A stretch of 64,000 bases of DNA from Trichobilharzia szidati. Its lineage: Eukaryota > Platyhelminthes > Trematoda > Strigeidida > Schistosomatidae. The stretch covers positions 1,348,354-1,412,353 of the forward strand of contig OX235272.1 in assembly GCA_944472155.2 (NCBI GenBank), read 5' to 3'. Below, in pieces: positions 41,231 to 52,984 of this stretch. Numbering within the stretch: position 1 is the first letter of the stretch; every line of letters starts with the position of its first letter. The translations under genes were made by a program, and so were the position numbers. The notes beneath the pieces were generated by a model that was not told the origin of the DNA, searched no databases, and worked only from the letters and a program-made list of their open reading frames with translations.

Positions 41231-42879
41231 TTATATTCTGTGGATGACTTTGAAGTTTGTTTGGGGTATATACATATAGGAATCAATGACCTATTTCACA
41301 TGATTTCACTCTGGAAGATTAAAGAAATGAACAAGAATGTGATACAACCTATTTAATTGATTGTTTCCACATCAGAGTGGCTGATAATTATAGTTCTACT
41401 TTAGAGTAGTACTTTTTAAAAAGAACCCCAGTATGTACTACAAGATGAAAATAATAAAACACCAGTTTTAGAATGAACAATGTTTTCACTTGAACATACA
41501 AATAACTGCGCAGTTGATCTCCAAATGGATAAAGGCATACTCCGTCAGAAAAAATGTCATTATGCCTGTTCATTTCACTGAGGGAATGAATAAAAATCCT
41601 AAATATTCATCAACTATATCACAATGCTTACAGTCTAAGCAAACAAATCATAAGCATAAACGGATGACATCAAGTTGTACCAGTTAGGTGTAGGATTTTA
41701 TCCATTCGTAGTCCAGTAACTCAGTGTGTCCCTCACTGGAGTTTAAAACGATTATGTGGCAGTCATGTCATACTGATGAGTCACAGGATGGTTGAAATTC
41801 ACCTTCTAAATTCCACTATTAACCAATGTCAAATAAGTCAAATCTGTCTTAGGCGGTCCCCAATACAAATAGGTGTAACCATTAGGAAATCTTCTATAAT
41901 GAAGGGTTGAAATCCCTTCAAAAGTAAAAGAATCTAAATATCAGTCTCCGACTCAGTATTGTCAATGGAATGGCTATACCTAAGTTCTAATGTTAAGTCG
42001 GGGCCAGTAGTGGTCACACTGCTGAGTATGAAGTAGATGTTCATTGATGGCACTGGTTTGAGGCAGGCCTATACTATCAGCTTACAGAAGTTAGGGTCCA
42101 CTATCGTTGAATCCCAACATGAACATCAAATAGTCAACTTGTTCTTCTTGTAACATGAATTGTCTTGATTTCAATCCCTTGTGGGATGATAGGTTTGGCG
42201 TGTTGAAGGCTTCCAAATTAGCATGAAACACCTCTGTGCATTGCTGCATGGTTTACAATACTTCCACAGCTGTGACGAAAGTTACTCTGTTGGTGACATT
42301 ACTTGTCATACATATACTTTAATGCATGCTTACTTGACTACTGAATATTGATTAATCATTACTGATGAAATGAGTTTATGAAAGCTCTTGACTAAAGTTT
42401 TATTCACCAAGATTGCGTTTTTTTTCAAGTGTATGGAATTCTTCAATGCCAGCTATGTGTAAAATTTTTACGTGTAGTATTTTTAGTTACACTAGCGGTA
42501 GACAGGTCAACTTTAAGTCACCCCAAAAAAGATGACCTACAATCTAAAAGTAAATAATTTCTAAAATTACACGATCGTATAATAATCTAAAACCGATGAT
42601 ACATGGGACAGATGAGAAAATAAACTAAACGTTTCAGAAAAGAATGTCGAAAACGTTACTACTTAAAAATACCAATGAAATAATTTCTAAGGTCATTGGA
42701 GTGTAACAATTAGTTAGTGAAATGTATAAACATTTTAGACGCAGTGACCGAAATTCTGTTGATAAAATGACGTGGGTCGTGATGGGTCTATGATATGCGC
42801 GATATCACCTGGTTTATGATTACGAAGCAAAATTTTAGTGAACCAGTGGGATTATAGTGAAATTTTCTCTGTAGCTCCA
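41231..42879. other. No gene recognised
   Basis: AT-rich intergenic-looking sequence. The open frames here (for example 41168-41356 and 41490-41687) have no family signature and no splice context. A CTGATGAGTCAC string at 41773 lacks a proper GAAAC partner. Confidence 0.4.
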
Positions 42880-43030
42880 ATCAATGAATAGACAAGTTAA
42901 CTTTTGAAATTATGGAGAAGATTTATAGTTCAGGTGAATGATTTCGAAGTGATTGTGTTCTCTAAGCTCGGTGATTAAATTGCAAAGATTTCATTGTCTT
43001 TCTAGACAGTGTAAACTTCTGCATGAAGTC
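42880..43030 (-). repeat. PLE terminal repeat fragment
   Basis: GTTCAGGTGAATGATTTCGA, GTGTTCTCTAAGCTCGGT and CATTGTCTTTCTAGACAGTG match the order in 5270-5370. Confidence 0.55.
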
Positions 43031-43502
43031 GACTTATTTTGATTCCCTATGAATGTTATAACTGTCTCCCATAGCAACCATTGTCGTGTTTAATTGTCAG
43101 TTTGCATTAATGTTGGAATTGGAATCGGACCATTTTGTCATGTGACATGTTCTTTATCAGTTGACAAAATTAATCTATAATGCTGTATGTGTTGACCACT
43201 GATTCATCTGCCTACCAAGCTTCTAGGAATTTCCTAACAGTTTCAGTGTTCTCGCTGTTTGCATTTGCTACAGTAGGCTAGTCAAATTGGTGTCTGTAGT
43301 TGTCTGCATGCACTTACGTGAAAGAATAAATGTCGCGTCTTTTGACAGCTAATTTGTGTTTCATTGTCGACTTGAAGACACTTGCTTTAACCAATATGGC
43401 GCTTATCACAATTCATGCAACTTATTTTATGCAATAGTTTTGATCATGTCTTTTTCTGCTTTACATGTTATTGAATCAAGTGCTTATGTTGGTTTGTGTG
43501 AG
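43031..43502. other. No feature recognised
   Basis: No open frame or repeat match seen. Confidence 0.3.
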
Positions 43503-43515
43503 ATATATACATATT

Positions 43516-43718
43516 TTCAAGTATTGGTTCGGTAGGGATTTTGTTTAATTGCATGGAGGATTTCATCATGAGCTGACATCAGTTAGAGAACCACTGGAAA
43601 ACTTGGGGGTACTGGACAGCTGTAGAGTCCCAAACTAAGACGAAACAGCTGTCCAGTACTCCCAGGTTTTCCAGTGGTTCTCTAACTGATGTCAGCTCAT
43701 GATGAAATCTTCCATGCA
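43516..43718. mobile_element. Hammerhead SINE, near-perfect palindromic dimer with 13-base TSD
   Basis: 73-base arms 43551-43623 and 43645-43717 differ at three positions by eye and are separated by 21 bases. The flanks are ATATATACATATT at 43503-43515 and 43719-43731. The left end keeps the full SINE tail (minus orientation, 43516-43550); the right end lacks the last part. The centre holds AGAGTCCCAAACT and ACGAAAC, the plus-strand hammerhead remnant, but no CTGATGA. The arm junction is at the palindromic octamer ACAGCTGT. Confidence 0.88.
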
Positions 43719-43731
43719 ATATATACATATT

Positions 43732-44327
43732 CCGAATGGTTTTCGTATTCTAGCTGTTATTTCAGAGACATTCTTTATTTACGATAGAATGAATTTTCCT
43801 GTTTATTCTGAGGATGATTTTCTGCGAGTAGTTTAATTCGAATTTGAACTATTTTACGTGAAATTTTGAAGGAATCCTTTTTATATTGAAAAAGAGTTAA
43901 TAACTGTCCTTCTACTAATCTCCTCAGAAGTGGAGTACTACACTGCATCTGTTACATACACCTAGTTTTGCCTAATTTTGCCTAAAACCTTAAAATAACT
44001 ATTTAAAGGAGATAAAGTGCGCTGGCGTGAGCCCTTTGTTTTTCCCTGTGTTTGGATTGCTGTATTCCTATTGACTGTTATTACTTTTAATGCATTACTT
44101 AAACATTACATTTTAAAGGTCATTCTAGCTGTTTATACACAGAGTTTCTGTTTAGCATTTTGACTGTTGTTTGAGACGGTATAAGCTCTTTTATCGATGT
44201 TTAGTCTTTTCTTTTGTCTTTGTGCGCCGGTGGTGTTATTGTTGTTGACGTGTGATTAGGACAGGTTAGCTAGAACATTAAGTCAGTGTTCACTCGTAGT
44301 CTACTAGGTCGTAGTTCCGGTCATAAG
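43732..44327. other. No feature recognised
   Basis: AT-rich, no gene or repeat match seen. Confidence 0.3.
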
Positions 44328-44530
44328 AGGATCATGAATTGTCTGGAGTTGGAATTCACTGGATTGTGTCCCAGTAACTCATCTGTCTATGAGCTCACCT
44401 TGCAACCGGAAAGTCCTCGGTTCGAACTCAGGCTGAAAAAGAGTCCCAAACTAGGACAAAACAGCTGTCCAGTACTCTTTGGTGGGTTCTCCAATGGTTC
44501 TCTAACCGACGTCAGCTCATGATAAAATAT
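44328..44530 (+). repeat. Hammerhead SINE, single plus-strand copy
   Basis: CTCACCTTGCAACCGGAAAG, a GGTTCGAACTC B box, then a deleted stretch, AAAGAGTCCCAAACTAGGAC, AAAACAGCTGTCCAGTACT and the GATGTCAGCTCATGAT-type end. The CTGATGA half is lost (GCTGAAAAAGAG). It lies next to a PLE relic and probably interrupts it. Confidence 0.72.
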
Positions 44531-44539
44531 TGTTTTTGT

Positions 44540-44760
44540 TGTTGAGTATTTGGTCTGTAAGTGTTGACATCCCCTGTATACTTGTGTTTCTTGATTTCCT
44601 CTGTCTGTTCTTTTGACTAAGACATCAAAGAAAGGAATTTTATTGTCTAATTCTAATTCTGGATATAATACAACAAAGAGACTTGGAATTATACTTAAAG
44701 TGGAAGGAGGGGATGGAGAAGTTATTTCTGTGCACATAAATCAGGGTTTCCTTGTCCCAA
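44540..44760 (-). pseudogene. PLE reverse transcriptase fragment
   Basis: The minus strand reads ELELDNKIPFFDVLVKRTDRGNQETQVYR (about 44575-44660), which matches NKIPFLDVLVKRTTTGELETKVYRK in the PLE at 55540-55625. It is cut off by the SINE on the left. Confidence 0.75.
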
Positions 44761-45359
44761 TCGTTAAGGTTTTAGCAATGTAAAGTATGTTTTCGGTAGT
44801 CTTCCATTGACATTGTAGATAATCTCAATGAATTTTTCTTAAAGTGTTGAATTATAACACTCCTTATTGATCGATTGTAATCGTTTGTGTAGCCAAATGG
44901 GATATTGTTCCTTGACTCTTTTAGATAAAGTACACACTGAAAGATTTATATTTGTCTCTCCACAGGGATAAATAAATTCGCAGATACATAGAGAAGTGGT
45001 TATGTTACTTTCAGGACGTCTGATATTCTATCCTTTAGAGTGTCAGACAAAAAACCATCTTTGAATTCTACATTCCTGAATAGCATTTTCCATAGGGGTG
45101 GAGTTTTGTTCTTTGGGTCTTATGTGTCTGTCTTTGAAGCTTGAGGAGGCAGTGACCGTTTCCAGTTAGTGCCTTCCTCGAAAGTGTTATCTCCTTATCT
45201 ACCAAATGTGAACTGCAGATTCTTCTCATCCTAGTCGTAAGAGATATTATCAGGCCTCTTTCCACAATTTATGAGTGAACTGTTTACAATCCAAATTGAT
45301 GTTGTATAGGGCCACTATCAAATCTAGATGGTAATGTTGATTTGTATCGAAGATCAATT
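44761..45359. other. Probable PLE remnant, not resolved
   Basis: The minus strand of 45068-45265 is open (ERGLIISLTTRMRRICSSHL) but has no motif I can assign. The position 5' of the PLE fragment suggests PLE sequence. Confidence 0.3.
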
Positions 45360-45371
45360 TAATGGAAATAT

Positions 45372-45935
45372 TACCAAGTATTGGTTTTTGTTGGGATTTT
45401 GTTTGATTGGTTAGAGGATTTCATCATGAGCTGATATCAGTTAGAGAACAACTGGAAAATCTGGAGGTACTGGAAGGCGGTTTCACCCCGGTTTGGGACT
45501 CTACAGTAGTAAGCACCCACCAGGGTTCTAACCTACCACCCTCTGGTTAGACTATTAAGCCACTGAGACCCAATCCAATGGCCCATGAATTGCAACTTCT
45601 ACCAATTCATGACATAGCGGTGAGCATTTGCCCTCACACCCCACCTGTTGTACCCTACTGGTCATGATATCCCACGAGAACCCGCCTGAATAGGGCCAGT
45701 CGCTAGTGAGTATCAGAAGTGGCAGAAGTTAGAATTCATGGACCATTGGATTGGGTCCCAGTGGTTTAATGGTCTACGAGCTAGCCTTGTAACCTGAAGG
45801 TGCTGGGTTCGAATTCTGTCGGTGGGTGCGTACTACTGAAGAGTCCCAAACTAGGCTGACGAAACAACTTTCTAGTACTCTCAGTTTTTCCAATGGTTCT
45901 CTAACTGATGTCAGGTCATGATGAAATCCTCCAGC
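45372..45935. mobile_element. Hammerhead SINE, head-to-head dimer with 12-base TSD
   Basis: A full-length minus copy (45372 to about 45707) is joined head to head to a 5'-truncated plus copy (about 45708-45935). TAATGGAAATAT occurs at 45360-45371 and 45936-45947. The plus copy has GGGTTCGAATTC (45805-45816) and TACTGAAGAGTCCC...GACGAAAC, with the first half CTGAAGA instead of CTGATGA. The minus copy has its own B-box remnant near 45525-45535 and a decayed core. Confidence 0.87.
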
Positions 45936-45939
45936 TAAT

Positions 45940-46610
45940 GGAAATATGTGAAGAAGTAAATTCTGCTGCCCTACTCAAAACAATATTCACTCTAAATTTA
46001 TTTACTAATCATCATATCACACATCTCATCTTTGATTGGCTTTCAGTTAAATAGTCCTCGATCAGATTAACCAATCATATTGAGTAGTTATTTCCTCATA
46101 CGATTTCTAAAATAAAATTTGGCGGACTAGCATCTGTATATAAGAGTATTTACCAGAGAATTAGTAATTATTATTAACTGCCAAAATGAATGAAATTTGT
46201 TGTACGTAATACCCATAAAAGCTATTCAGAACGTTTCATTAGGTAATAGAGAGTTAAATGCAAGAGAAATTAAATGAAAACGAATATGGTACAAAAAAGA
46301 GTTTGCTTTCTGATAAACCCTTCTCTTACACAGTCCAGTAGGGAACAGGTTTTCCAGAGAGAAAGAGAGACAGGGAGGGAGAGAGAGTAAGAGAGGAGAA
46401 TATTCCACAATAATTTTCATTTACCGAAACACAGAAAACAAATTTATGTAATGTGATTCGTAGCTAGAAAGCATAGAAATAAAAAGGGTCTGAAAAAGTC
46501 GACTGCAATTAAATGATACAAAACTTATAGTGAATATTTAAATTTTAAAATAAACTCTTCATGATGGTCAGCGTAAAGATGATTATTACCTGCAGAATTT
46601 TGAACTTTTA
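45940..46610. other. No gene; GA-rich tract
   Basis: A GAGAGAAAGAGAGACAGGGAG-type tract lies at 46358-46398. Otherwise AT-rich without recognised features. Confidence 0.4.
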
Positions 46611-46980
46611 ATAATAATAATAATTTGCCATATTCCAAAAACAGTACTAATAATACAGCAAGGAATTTTTAGCATTCAGTACAATATTGCATCTAATTTA
46701 CTCAAAAACGACAACAAAAAATAAAAAATAAACATTACGTAACAATAATAACAAAAAGTTGTTATAGAAGCTATTTAGCAAATTTCTGTATGCAATACGG
46801 AGAAAAATATACATAAAGTATAAAATTATAGTAATAATAGTAATAACAACTAAAATAAAAATAGCAAAGTTATAGTTAAACGATAGAAAGGGTGACACCA
46901 TAAAATTGCAGAAAGATGAACAATGAAAGAGTCGATTCACTTTGCTAATTACTTTGAATCGTTTTAAAGAAAATAAAGTA
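46611..46980 (-). repeat. CR1-type LINE 3' end, truncated
   Basis: AAT repeats, CCATATTCCAAAAACAGTAC, TTTTTAGCATTCAGTACAAT and ATTGCATCTAATTTACTC are the reverse complement of 19055-19140. It is longer than the shared SINE tail, so it is LINE sequence. The rest is 3' untranslated and A-rich. Confidence 0.65.
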
Positions 46981-47154
46981 CAATTCAGTAAAGAAAGTTT
47001 TCTTTCTCGACGACATCAATCGTGTTGATATTTACCAAAACCATAAAGTAGTCCATTATTGAGCAATAAGGTGTGTGTTTGTGTGTGTGACATAAATGAT
47101 TTAATTACTCAGAGGTGGCTTCAAAAGTAGAATTAAAAATTACGTAATATTTTA

Positions 47155-47290
47155 ACTAATCAAAAATGCTCTTGTGGAGCAAGTTATATTGGCCGTTGCT
47201 CTAAGAACTTGATGTTTCGTGCTCGCTCGGGAACATCTATTAGTGTGGTTAAGTAAAGTTGTATCGAGGATCACCAATACGGCGATATTA
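47155..47290 (+). pseudogene. PLE GIY-YIG endonuclease fragment
   Basis: NQKCSCGASYIGRCSKNLMFRARSG is a Cys-x-Cys followed by the YIGR core, in the right spacing for a PLE endonuclease. Only this block is left. It is one of few here with YIG preserved. Confidence 0.65.
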
Positions 47291-47900
47291 GAACACTTAT
47301 ATTCAAACCATCCACAAAGCTAATGCTGAAGAGTCCTTTCCAATCACCCATCGGATACCAAAAATACTGCCAATAACATCCAGGTACCGCATACTCCAAA
47401 CACCAGAACCTATCGCGACTCACCTGAAACAACCGGTTTCTTGTTTGCAGAAGAAACAAGTCCAGCCAACCACTACTACTGCCCTCCCTTTCAGTGGAAA
47501 CTATAAATTCATACATTTGTATTATTAGGTTTCCGAGTTTCTTTGATATTCTGCGTATTGTTATGCTGATGCTATCGAACTGTTATCCATTGCTATTATT
47601 ATTATTATTATTGATTCAATTTTATTTAAACAACATCAATGTTGTTATTAATAGCAGTAATTCATTCACTACTATGTATACATATCTGTCGAACCTGATG
47701 ATGAAGGGGTAATCGAAAAGAACATGCATTGCTCAATAACCATTCTTTTGAAAAAAACTCCGTAATACTCATTGGCACAAAGGAAAAAAGGTTTAGAAGT
47801 TTGATAAGGTTAAAATTGATATTGAGTGAGATGTAAGGTAGTTGAGTGTTCATTACACAAATGCCAAAATCTAACACCTTTTGAACCATTCTTTCTCACT
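47291..47900. other. No gene; ATT repeat
   Basis: An ATT run lies at 47594-47612. Open frames on either strand have no family signature. Confidence 0.35.
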
Positions 47901-47943
47901 TTGTAGATAATCGTAAAAGACGACTCTGGTGGAGCTACGTTTC

Positions 47944-48400
47944 TTAAGTTCTCCAAGAACTCGAAACTTGAGCTAGTAACTGTCTTGCATTGTTTTTTGC
48001 TAAGCGTACCGAATAATGTTCAAAGACGCATTTGGAAAAGGTGTGCTTTGTGCTGTCAGTATAATTAGCTCCACAGGAACAAGGGAATTTACAAGTACAC
48101 ATTGGAGTAGCCAAGAGTAGCGGTTTATCCTTCACAGATCCATGGACCATTTGTCGGCTGTAAAAGCCAATCCATAGCTCAGCCAAAAAGAAGGTTTTTC
48201 TTAAGGATCTGCATAAGCGGTTCTTCAGAATCTCAATGTCCATAAACGGGAGTTTCTTTGTCACTGTTTGGTTCCTTTTTGGCTTCCGCTTTACTTTCAT
48301 GCTTTTATCGATAAACCCTGAAGGATATCCATTTTCCACGAGGACTTGTCTGAGTGTCTCCAGTTTATCAACGATTGTATTACTGGTGCACGTCCTTATT
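47944..48400 (-). pseudogene. PLE linker and endonuclease relic
   Basis: The minus strand 47944-48339 reads MENGYPSGFIDKSMKVKRKPKR, typical of the QENGYP segment after the RT, then MCTCKFPCSCGANYTDSTKHTFSKCVFEHYSVRL, the Cys pair and a degenerate GIY-YIG core (YTD for YIG). 131 residues are open. Confidence 0.72.
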
Positions 48401-48554
48401 ATTCTTTAAGGTAAGGGGTGAATCAGATTTCTGTTTCTCAAAGGCACTCAACTATAAAAATCTGTGTGCTGCTCACTCTATGTTTGTAGATTGATCTCTG
48501 AAGAGAACTTTCAGATCTCCTTTTTAGAAAAATTTCAGAAAAAAAATGGAATTC

Positions 48555-48880
48555 AGTTTTAGGTAAGGAGAGTAATTCAGTTGAAGAAATTGCGAAGGTT
48601 AATCAGTTAAGATTACCAGGACATGTGTTATGCATGTCTAGCCGTCGCCTTCTTCAACTAACAATTTTAGGTGACATAGGATTAAGTTGGAAGTTGAATT
48701 CGAGGTGGTCAAACCAAAACCTGACATCAGTGTCCAAACCAAAGCTGGTTGGTTTGAGCCACATGAAGAGCTGTATACTGTCTGGTTTGAGGCATTGGCC
48801 TGCTGGTAACCAGTGGCTGGAGACTGTTGAAGATATGGCACAAAATCAACAGTCTGAATTCACTGATGGAAGTTGAACTG
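48555..48880 (+). pseudogene. RTE-type LINE C-terminal relic
   Basis: VEEIAKVNQLRLPGHVLCMSSRRLLQ resembles the LRWLGHVLRMP..RLPRR block near the C-terminus of many RTE proteins, followed by WLETVEDMAQNQ, similar to WLETL.DMAQNR. This is a different RTE lineage from the one at 60705-63960. A piece of the same region, just N-terminal to it, is at 50800-50950. Confidence 0.6.
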
Positions 48881-49610
48881 TTATAAACATGAGTTTTCAT
48901 ACAAATCAAATCGTCCAAGTATGGTAAAGGGTCGGGATGAGACATAGTCATCAGAAAGTGCTTCCTAAAAACAATTAAATTTGCTTGTGTGACTATGTGG
49001 AGTATTCATACTGGCGGCTTGCTTAAAACTTTTGCCACCAAACACCACCGTCACTAAACTGGATGTAATTTCTCATGTCAATGATGATTTAATCCATTAA
49101 AATGTGACTTCTATTGGCGCAAGTGTTTAAAATGTTTAAAGACAGCTGATTTACAAGTTTCTACTAAACCTGAGTAAAAAGCAGCTCACTTCAATACATG
49201 AGGTGACTGTTCCTGAGTTATGTCGTCAGGTTGCGAAATGTACTCCTGAACCTTTTATAATTGGCTCTCAACCCGATGTCAAACATTTGTCAAAGGAGAA
49301 AAAGAAGATATTTTATAATCGACTTGTTTACGCTTGAGGTCTGACAACAGTGTGTCATGGACTCCGTACGAAGAGTAAATATCATGCAGTAAACTTCGCC
49401 GAAAATTCTTTGGATTATATAAATACTGTCCAGAAAATAGCTACTATTATTGTTATGTTCACTGTACTCCTTCTGAGTCAATATGATTAAGGTTAAGGTA
49501 GGAGTTCCAGTCCTGAGAGAGGTTGCAGTGATAAGCCAACAGTAACAAGTCATTCCTACACATGACAGCTGGTGATGATTGCAGTAAATTGATGAACTGG
49601 TTAGTAGTTG
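48881..49610. other. No gene recognised
   Basis: No family signature. 49611-49618 is the left TSD of the following SINE. Confidence 0.35.
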
Positions 49611-49618
49611 GGCCTCGT

Positions 49619-49844
49619 TTTTTTTCTCCTTCACGTTCCAAGTGGAACATAGGGCCTCAAGCTAGAAGTTTCTGTAGTAGTGTCTAGTTTTATAGGATGG
49701 GGTTGCTAGCCTCATGCCCAACCGTTCCTCTTCACCAGCATTATTTCTGGCTTAGCGAGGTTAAGGAGTGCGTCGGCCGGGGATTAAACCCCGGACCATG
49801 TGCATGGTCGGCGAGCGTCCTAACCGCTGTGCCACCGACACACC
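49619..49844 (-). mobile_element. tRNA-headed SINE, type B, with 8-base TSD
   Basis: GGCCTCGT occurs at 49611-49618 and 49845-49852. On the minus strand: GTGTCGGTGGCACAGCGG, GGGGTTTAATCCCC in the B-box position, GAGGCTAGCAACCCCATCC and the RTE-type tail with CCTATGTTCCACTTGGAACG. Confidence 0.82.
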
Positions 49845-49852
49845 GGCCTCGT

Positions 49853-50799
49853 AGCTGACCTCAACTAGTCGACTCCTAGACCGGTGATTCGAAAGCTGCC
49901 ATTACATCAAAACAGTATGAACTTAAATGAACTGTAATGACAAATACTGCTCTCCAGTAACGTCAATTTATTTATTATATAATCAACTAAAAATTGGTAG
50001 TAAAAGCTATTTGAAAATTTTTCTTTTAAATTTGCACATCATTAACTTCATTTCTGTTCTTTTCCTCTATCATAATCAAAATAGTGAGTATTTCAAAATT
50101 CGCGGTGAATAAATATACATAAATTATAACAAAATTAAAATATCAATTGAAATATTGAAATGATTATTTAAAATGAATACATTCTAGAACACTTTGTTTT
50201 TCAATCGATAATATCTAAAAACTTAAATCAGTTTATGGATGTGATAATGTGAGTAGTGCTTAAAATATGTATAATGAGGAGGAAATTTCCAGATAGGCCT
50301 AAAAGTACGCATGTAGTCCATCCCCAAACACACACATATACAAGCGCAATCTCGGAATGGTTCACAGTGTTTGAGGGTGAGATATCCATCCCAAATATTC
50401 TTCGATTAGTGCTATTAATATTATTATTATTAATATTATCTTTAAAGCGTTAAGATTATCAATAAATTAGTTAATTTAGAATTTTGACAAGTGTAAGAAA
50501 TCACATGAGTCTGTGAAAAGAAACAAATAGTTTGTACTTATACATTTTAAAACGGTATAATTTAACCAAAATAATAATAATAGTTTCTAGCCGATTAATG
50601 CTGTCTACACTAAGTAATTTTTTATCTAAAAATTTACAATTCTAAAGACACATCTTTGAAAATACTCCCTTTATATATATATATATATTCGATTGTACAA
50701 GTTGATAATGATATCTCCGAAAAGAATAACTATTCGTTGAACCTCTTTTCTTTTACCAGTTCGCATCATATTTCGCGCACTTATTAGAAGATATTTATT
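49853..50799. other. No gene; simple repeats
   Basis: 49950-50130 weakly resembles the CR1 3' untranslated region at 46750-46850. ATT repeats lie near 50410-50440 and a TA run at 50673-50690. Confidence 0.35.
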
Positions 50800-50950
50800 A
50801 TGCAGAAGTTCACCCCGGCTTACTTTACTCCTGTGAGACGTGGTAACATAGAAGATATGAAAATATTCACTGTTTTCGAACAAAGACGCCTCCTTCTACT
50901 TAGTTGCGTTAGGTGGAGCAATATAGTGAGTAATAATTTAGTTAAGCATA
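50800..50950 (+). pseudogene. RTE-type LINE C-terminal fragment
   Basis: RRGNIEDMKIFTVFEQRRLLLLSCVRWSNIVSNNLVKHIVW resembles the RAEDIRKL.VFDHRCL..I....W...VSN..VR..V block of RTE proteins, which directly precedes the block seen at 48555-48880. Confidence 0.55.
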
Positions 50951-50954
50951 TAGT

Positions 50955-51175
50955 GTGGAATTATTATTATTATTGTATTCTGTAATTCCTACAGGAACAT
51001 AGAGCTTCAGCCGTGCGTCTCCATTGCGTTCGGTTCTCTGCTAGAATCTTCACCTGGCTCCATGTCTGCCCACACGTTTTCATCTCCTCTTCACATGACC
51101 TCCTCCAAGTCACCCTTGCACTGACGACCAACTCGCCGCTTCCCTTTCGGGTTCCACTCAAGGGCTTATCAAGTG
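50955..51175 (-). repeat. RTE LINE 3' end, 5'-truncated
   Basis: Starts with ATT repeats and the tail GAAGCTCTATGTTCCTGTAG (minus strand). The coding part reads SGTRKGSGELVVSARVTWRRSCEEEMK, matching the C-terminus of the RTE copy at 60740-60900. Confidence 0.75.
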
Positions 51176-51709
51176 TGGAATAAGGAGGAAATATTGACTA
51201 AATTGTGAAGTTCTGCCAGATTAAATTGGTCAAGACCCTTCGTATGCACGCTTCCTACCCAAATAATTGATGTCAACCAACAAAAGGGTTAGGATGACAA
51301 AGAGTTAGGTGTGGTCAGCTGAAAACAGGATTCTGAAGTCATTGACAACTGGATTGAGCTTAGTTCAAAAATCTAGGTTATTTGCTTTGTGTCATCAAGA
51401 TATACAGAACCCATGGTTTCAGTATCTTGGTGAAATAGCTCAAAGTGTTAAGAATGATGCAGGTGAATTCACTTTTTTTCGTCTCCCCATCAAACTGATG
51501 TAAATTAATTGTGGCAGCAATTTGTTTCATGGGCTGTGTATTCTTTGTGAAGTTGTCCAGAGGTGATTTCACATAAGTTTGAACTCATCTGATAGTCACC
51601 TAGTCCAAATCTTCCTTTGTAATTCGTGAGGTTTATGAATATGAGCGAACATCTTTTGGAGGAATTTCGCTATCCATTGCGAATAAGCAGAAGCAGATAA
51701 ATATGACCT
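51176..51709. other. No gene recognised
   Basis: Short open frames on both strands without family signature. Confidence 0.3.
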
Positions 51710-52325
51710 AGGGAGCATTGTCTCAACTACAGGAAGAACCGACGAGAATGTCAAATCGAGAATTGGGAAGGCGAGAAACACTTTCATCAACCTGAAACTA
51801 ATGTGGAAATCTTCCGCTGTCACTCTGCATCAACAACAAAATTCGGATTTTCAATACAAACGTGAAGTCAATTTTGCTTTACGGATCAGAAACTTGGCCA
51901 GTGTGTCACAAAGAATATTTCCAACAGCCTGTTGCAGACCTTTATCAACAACTGTCTCCGCTAGCTCTATACCGAAGATCAGATGTCCGGAAAGAACAAG
52001 AACCAACAAGAAACTATGGGAACAAACAAAACAAGAACCAATCGCACGACAATTATGCAGGAGAAAGTAGAGATGGATTGGACACTCGCTGAAGAAGCCG
52101 TTGGGTGATATCGCGCGTCAGGCCAGTGCTCGAGTGGAACCCGGAAGGGAAGCAGCGAGTGGGACATCAGTGCAAGGGTGACATGGAGGAGATCGTGTGA
52201 AGAGGAGCTGAAACAGTATGGACTAACATGGATGCAATTGAAAAGTACAGCAGAAGACAGAAGCAAGTGGAGACGTGCAGTTGAAGCCCTATGTTCCACT
52301 AGGAACCCAGGGGAACAATAATAAT
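51710..52325 (+). pseudogene. RTE LINE 3' part, plus strand
   Basis: SRIGKARNTFINLKLMWKSSAVT, MKSILLYGSETWPVC (from 51862) and, in another frame, IRCPERTRTNKKLWEQTKQEPIARQLCRRK (51960-52070), then WIGHSLKKPLGDIARQAS, match the RTE copy at 60870-61250 on the other strand. It ends in CTATGTTCCACTAGGAACCC and AAT repeats. 5'-truncated, frameshifted. Confidence 0.8.
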
Positions 52326-52334
52326 AATATAATG

Positions 52335-52485
52335 GATTCTATCCCAATGGATGAACCCTAGAGATCCTGGATTAAATATCCAGTGGGATAATTGACACTT
52401 ACTGCCAAATAGTCCTAAACCAGGAGGAAACAGCTGTTGATTACTCACTAGTTTTCAGTGGTTCTCTAACTTACATTATTTCAGA
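52335..52485 (+). repeat. Degenerate hammerhead SINE
   Basis: GATAATTGACACTTACTGCC, then AAATAGTCCTAAACCAGGAG, GAAACAGCTGTTGATTACTC and TTTTCAGTGGTTCTCTAACT follow the order of the family. The CTGATGA half is lost, GAAAC is retained. Confidence 0.6.
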
Positions 52486-52984
52486 ATCAAACTTGACATA
52501 CATCAAAATCTATATGTGGGTGTAAATCAATATCTGAATACCCAAGTGAAAACAACATTCAATGAATTGCCCATTTCACCTCTCAACAAGTCATATGTTG
52601 ATTATTTAATTGAGAGCCTTAAAATAACTGCTCTCTCTCACAAATGATGTTTACGCATTCCTTCAATTATCTTGTGTGTGGAATTCAAGACAACAGGGAG
52701 AGTTGCTTGATGGATCATTTCATATTGTTTTTAAATATCACTCACGTATTTGTCAAATTTCAAGTGGTAATTAGTGATAGATTGCATTATGATGTCATTT
52801 GGGATGTGGATATATATGTCATTAATTAGAAACGTCAAACTGTTTACTATAATTCTCATTGTATTACAACTGAGAAGGTTTAGATGCTCAATCTGTAAGG
52901 TTTTCTGTACCAAGCATCTCTCTCTGTCTGCTTTTCATTTCATCATGAGTGCTTATCTGCTGTTTCAGTGTCAGTGGCATTTCT

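Noticed and set aside
41773..41800. Hammerhead core (CTGATGAGTCAC...)
   Set aside because: The second half reads GTTGAAATT with no matching stem II; likely chance.
43516..43718. Classical twin-priming inversion
   Set aside because: Twin priming on one RNA yields non-overlapping segments; here both arms cover the same 3' part of the SINE.
48625..48876. Host gene encoding an 83-residue protein
   Set aside because: The LRLPGHVL and WLETVEDMAQN blocks match the C-terminal part of RTE-type LINE proteins.
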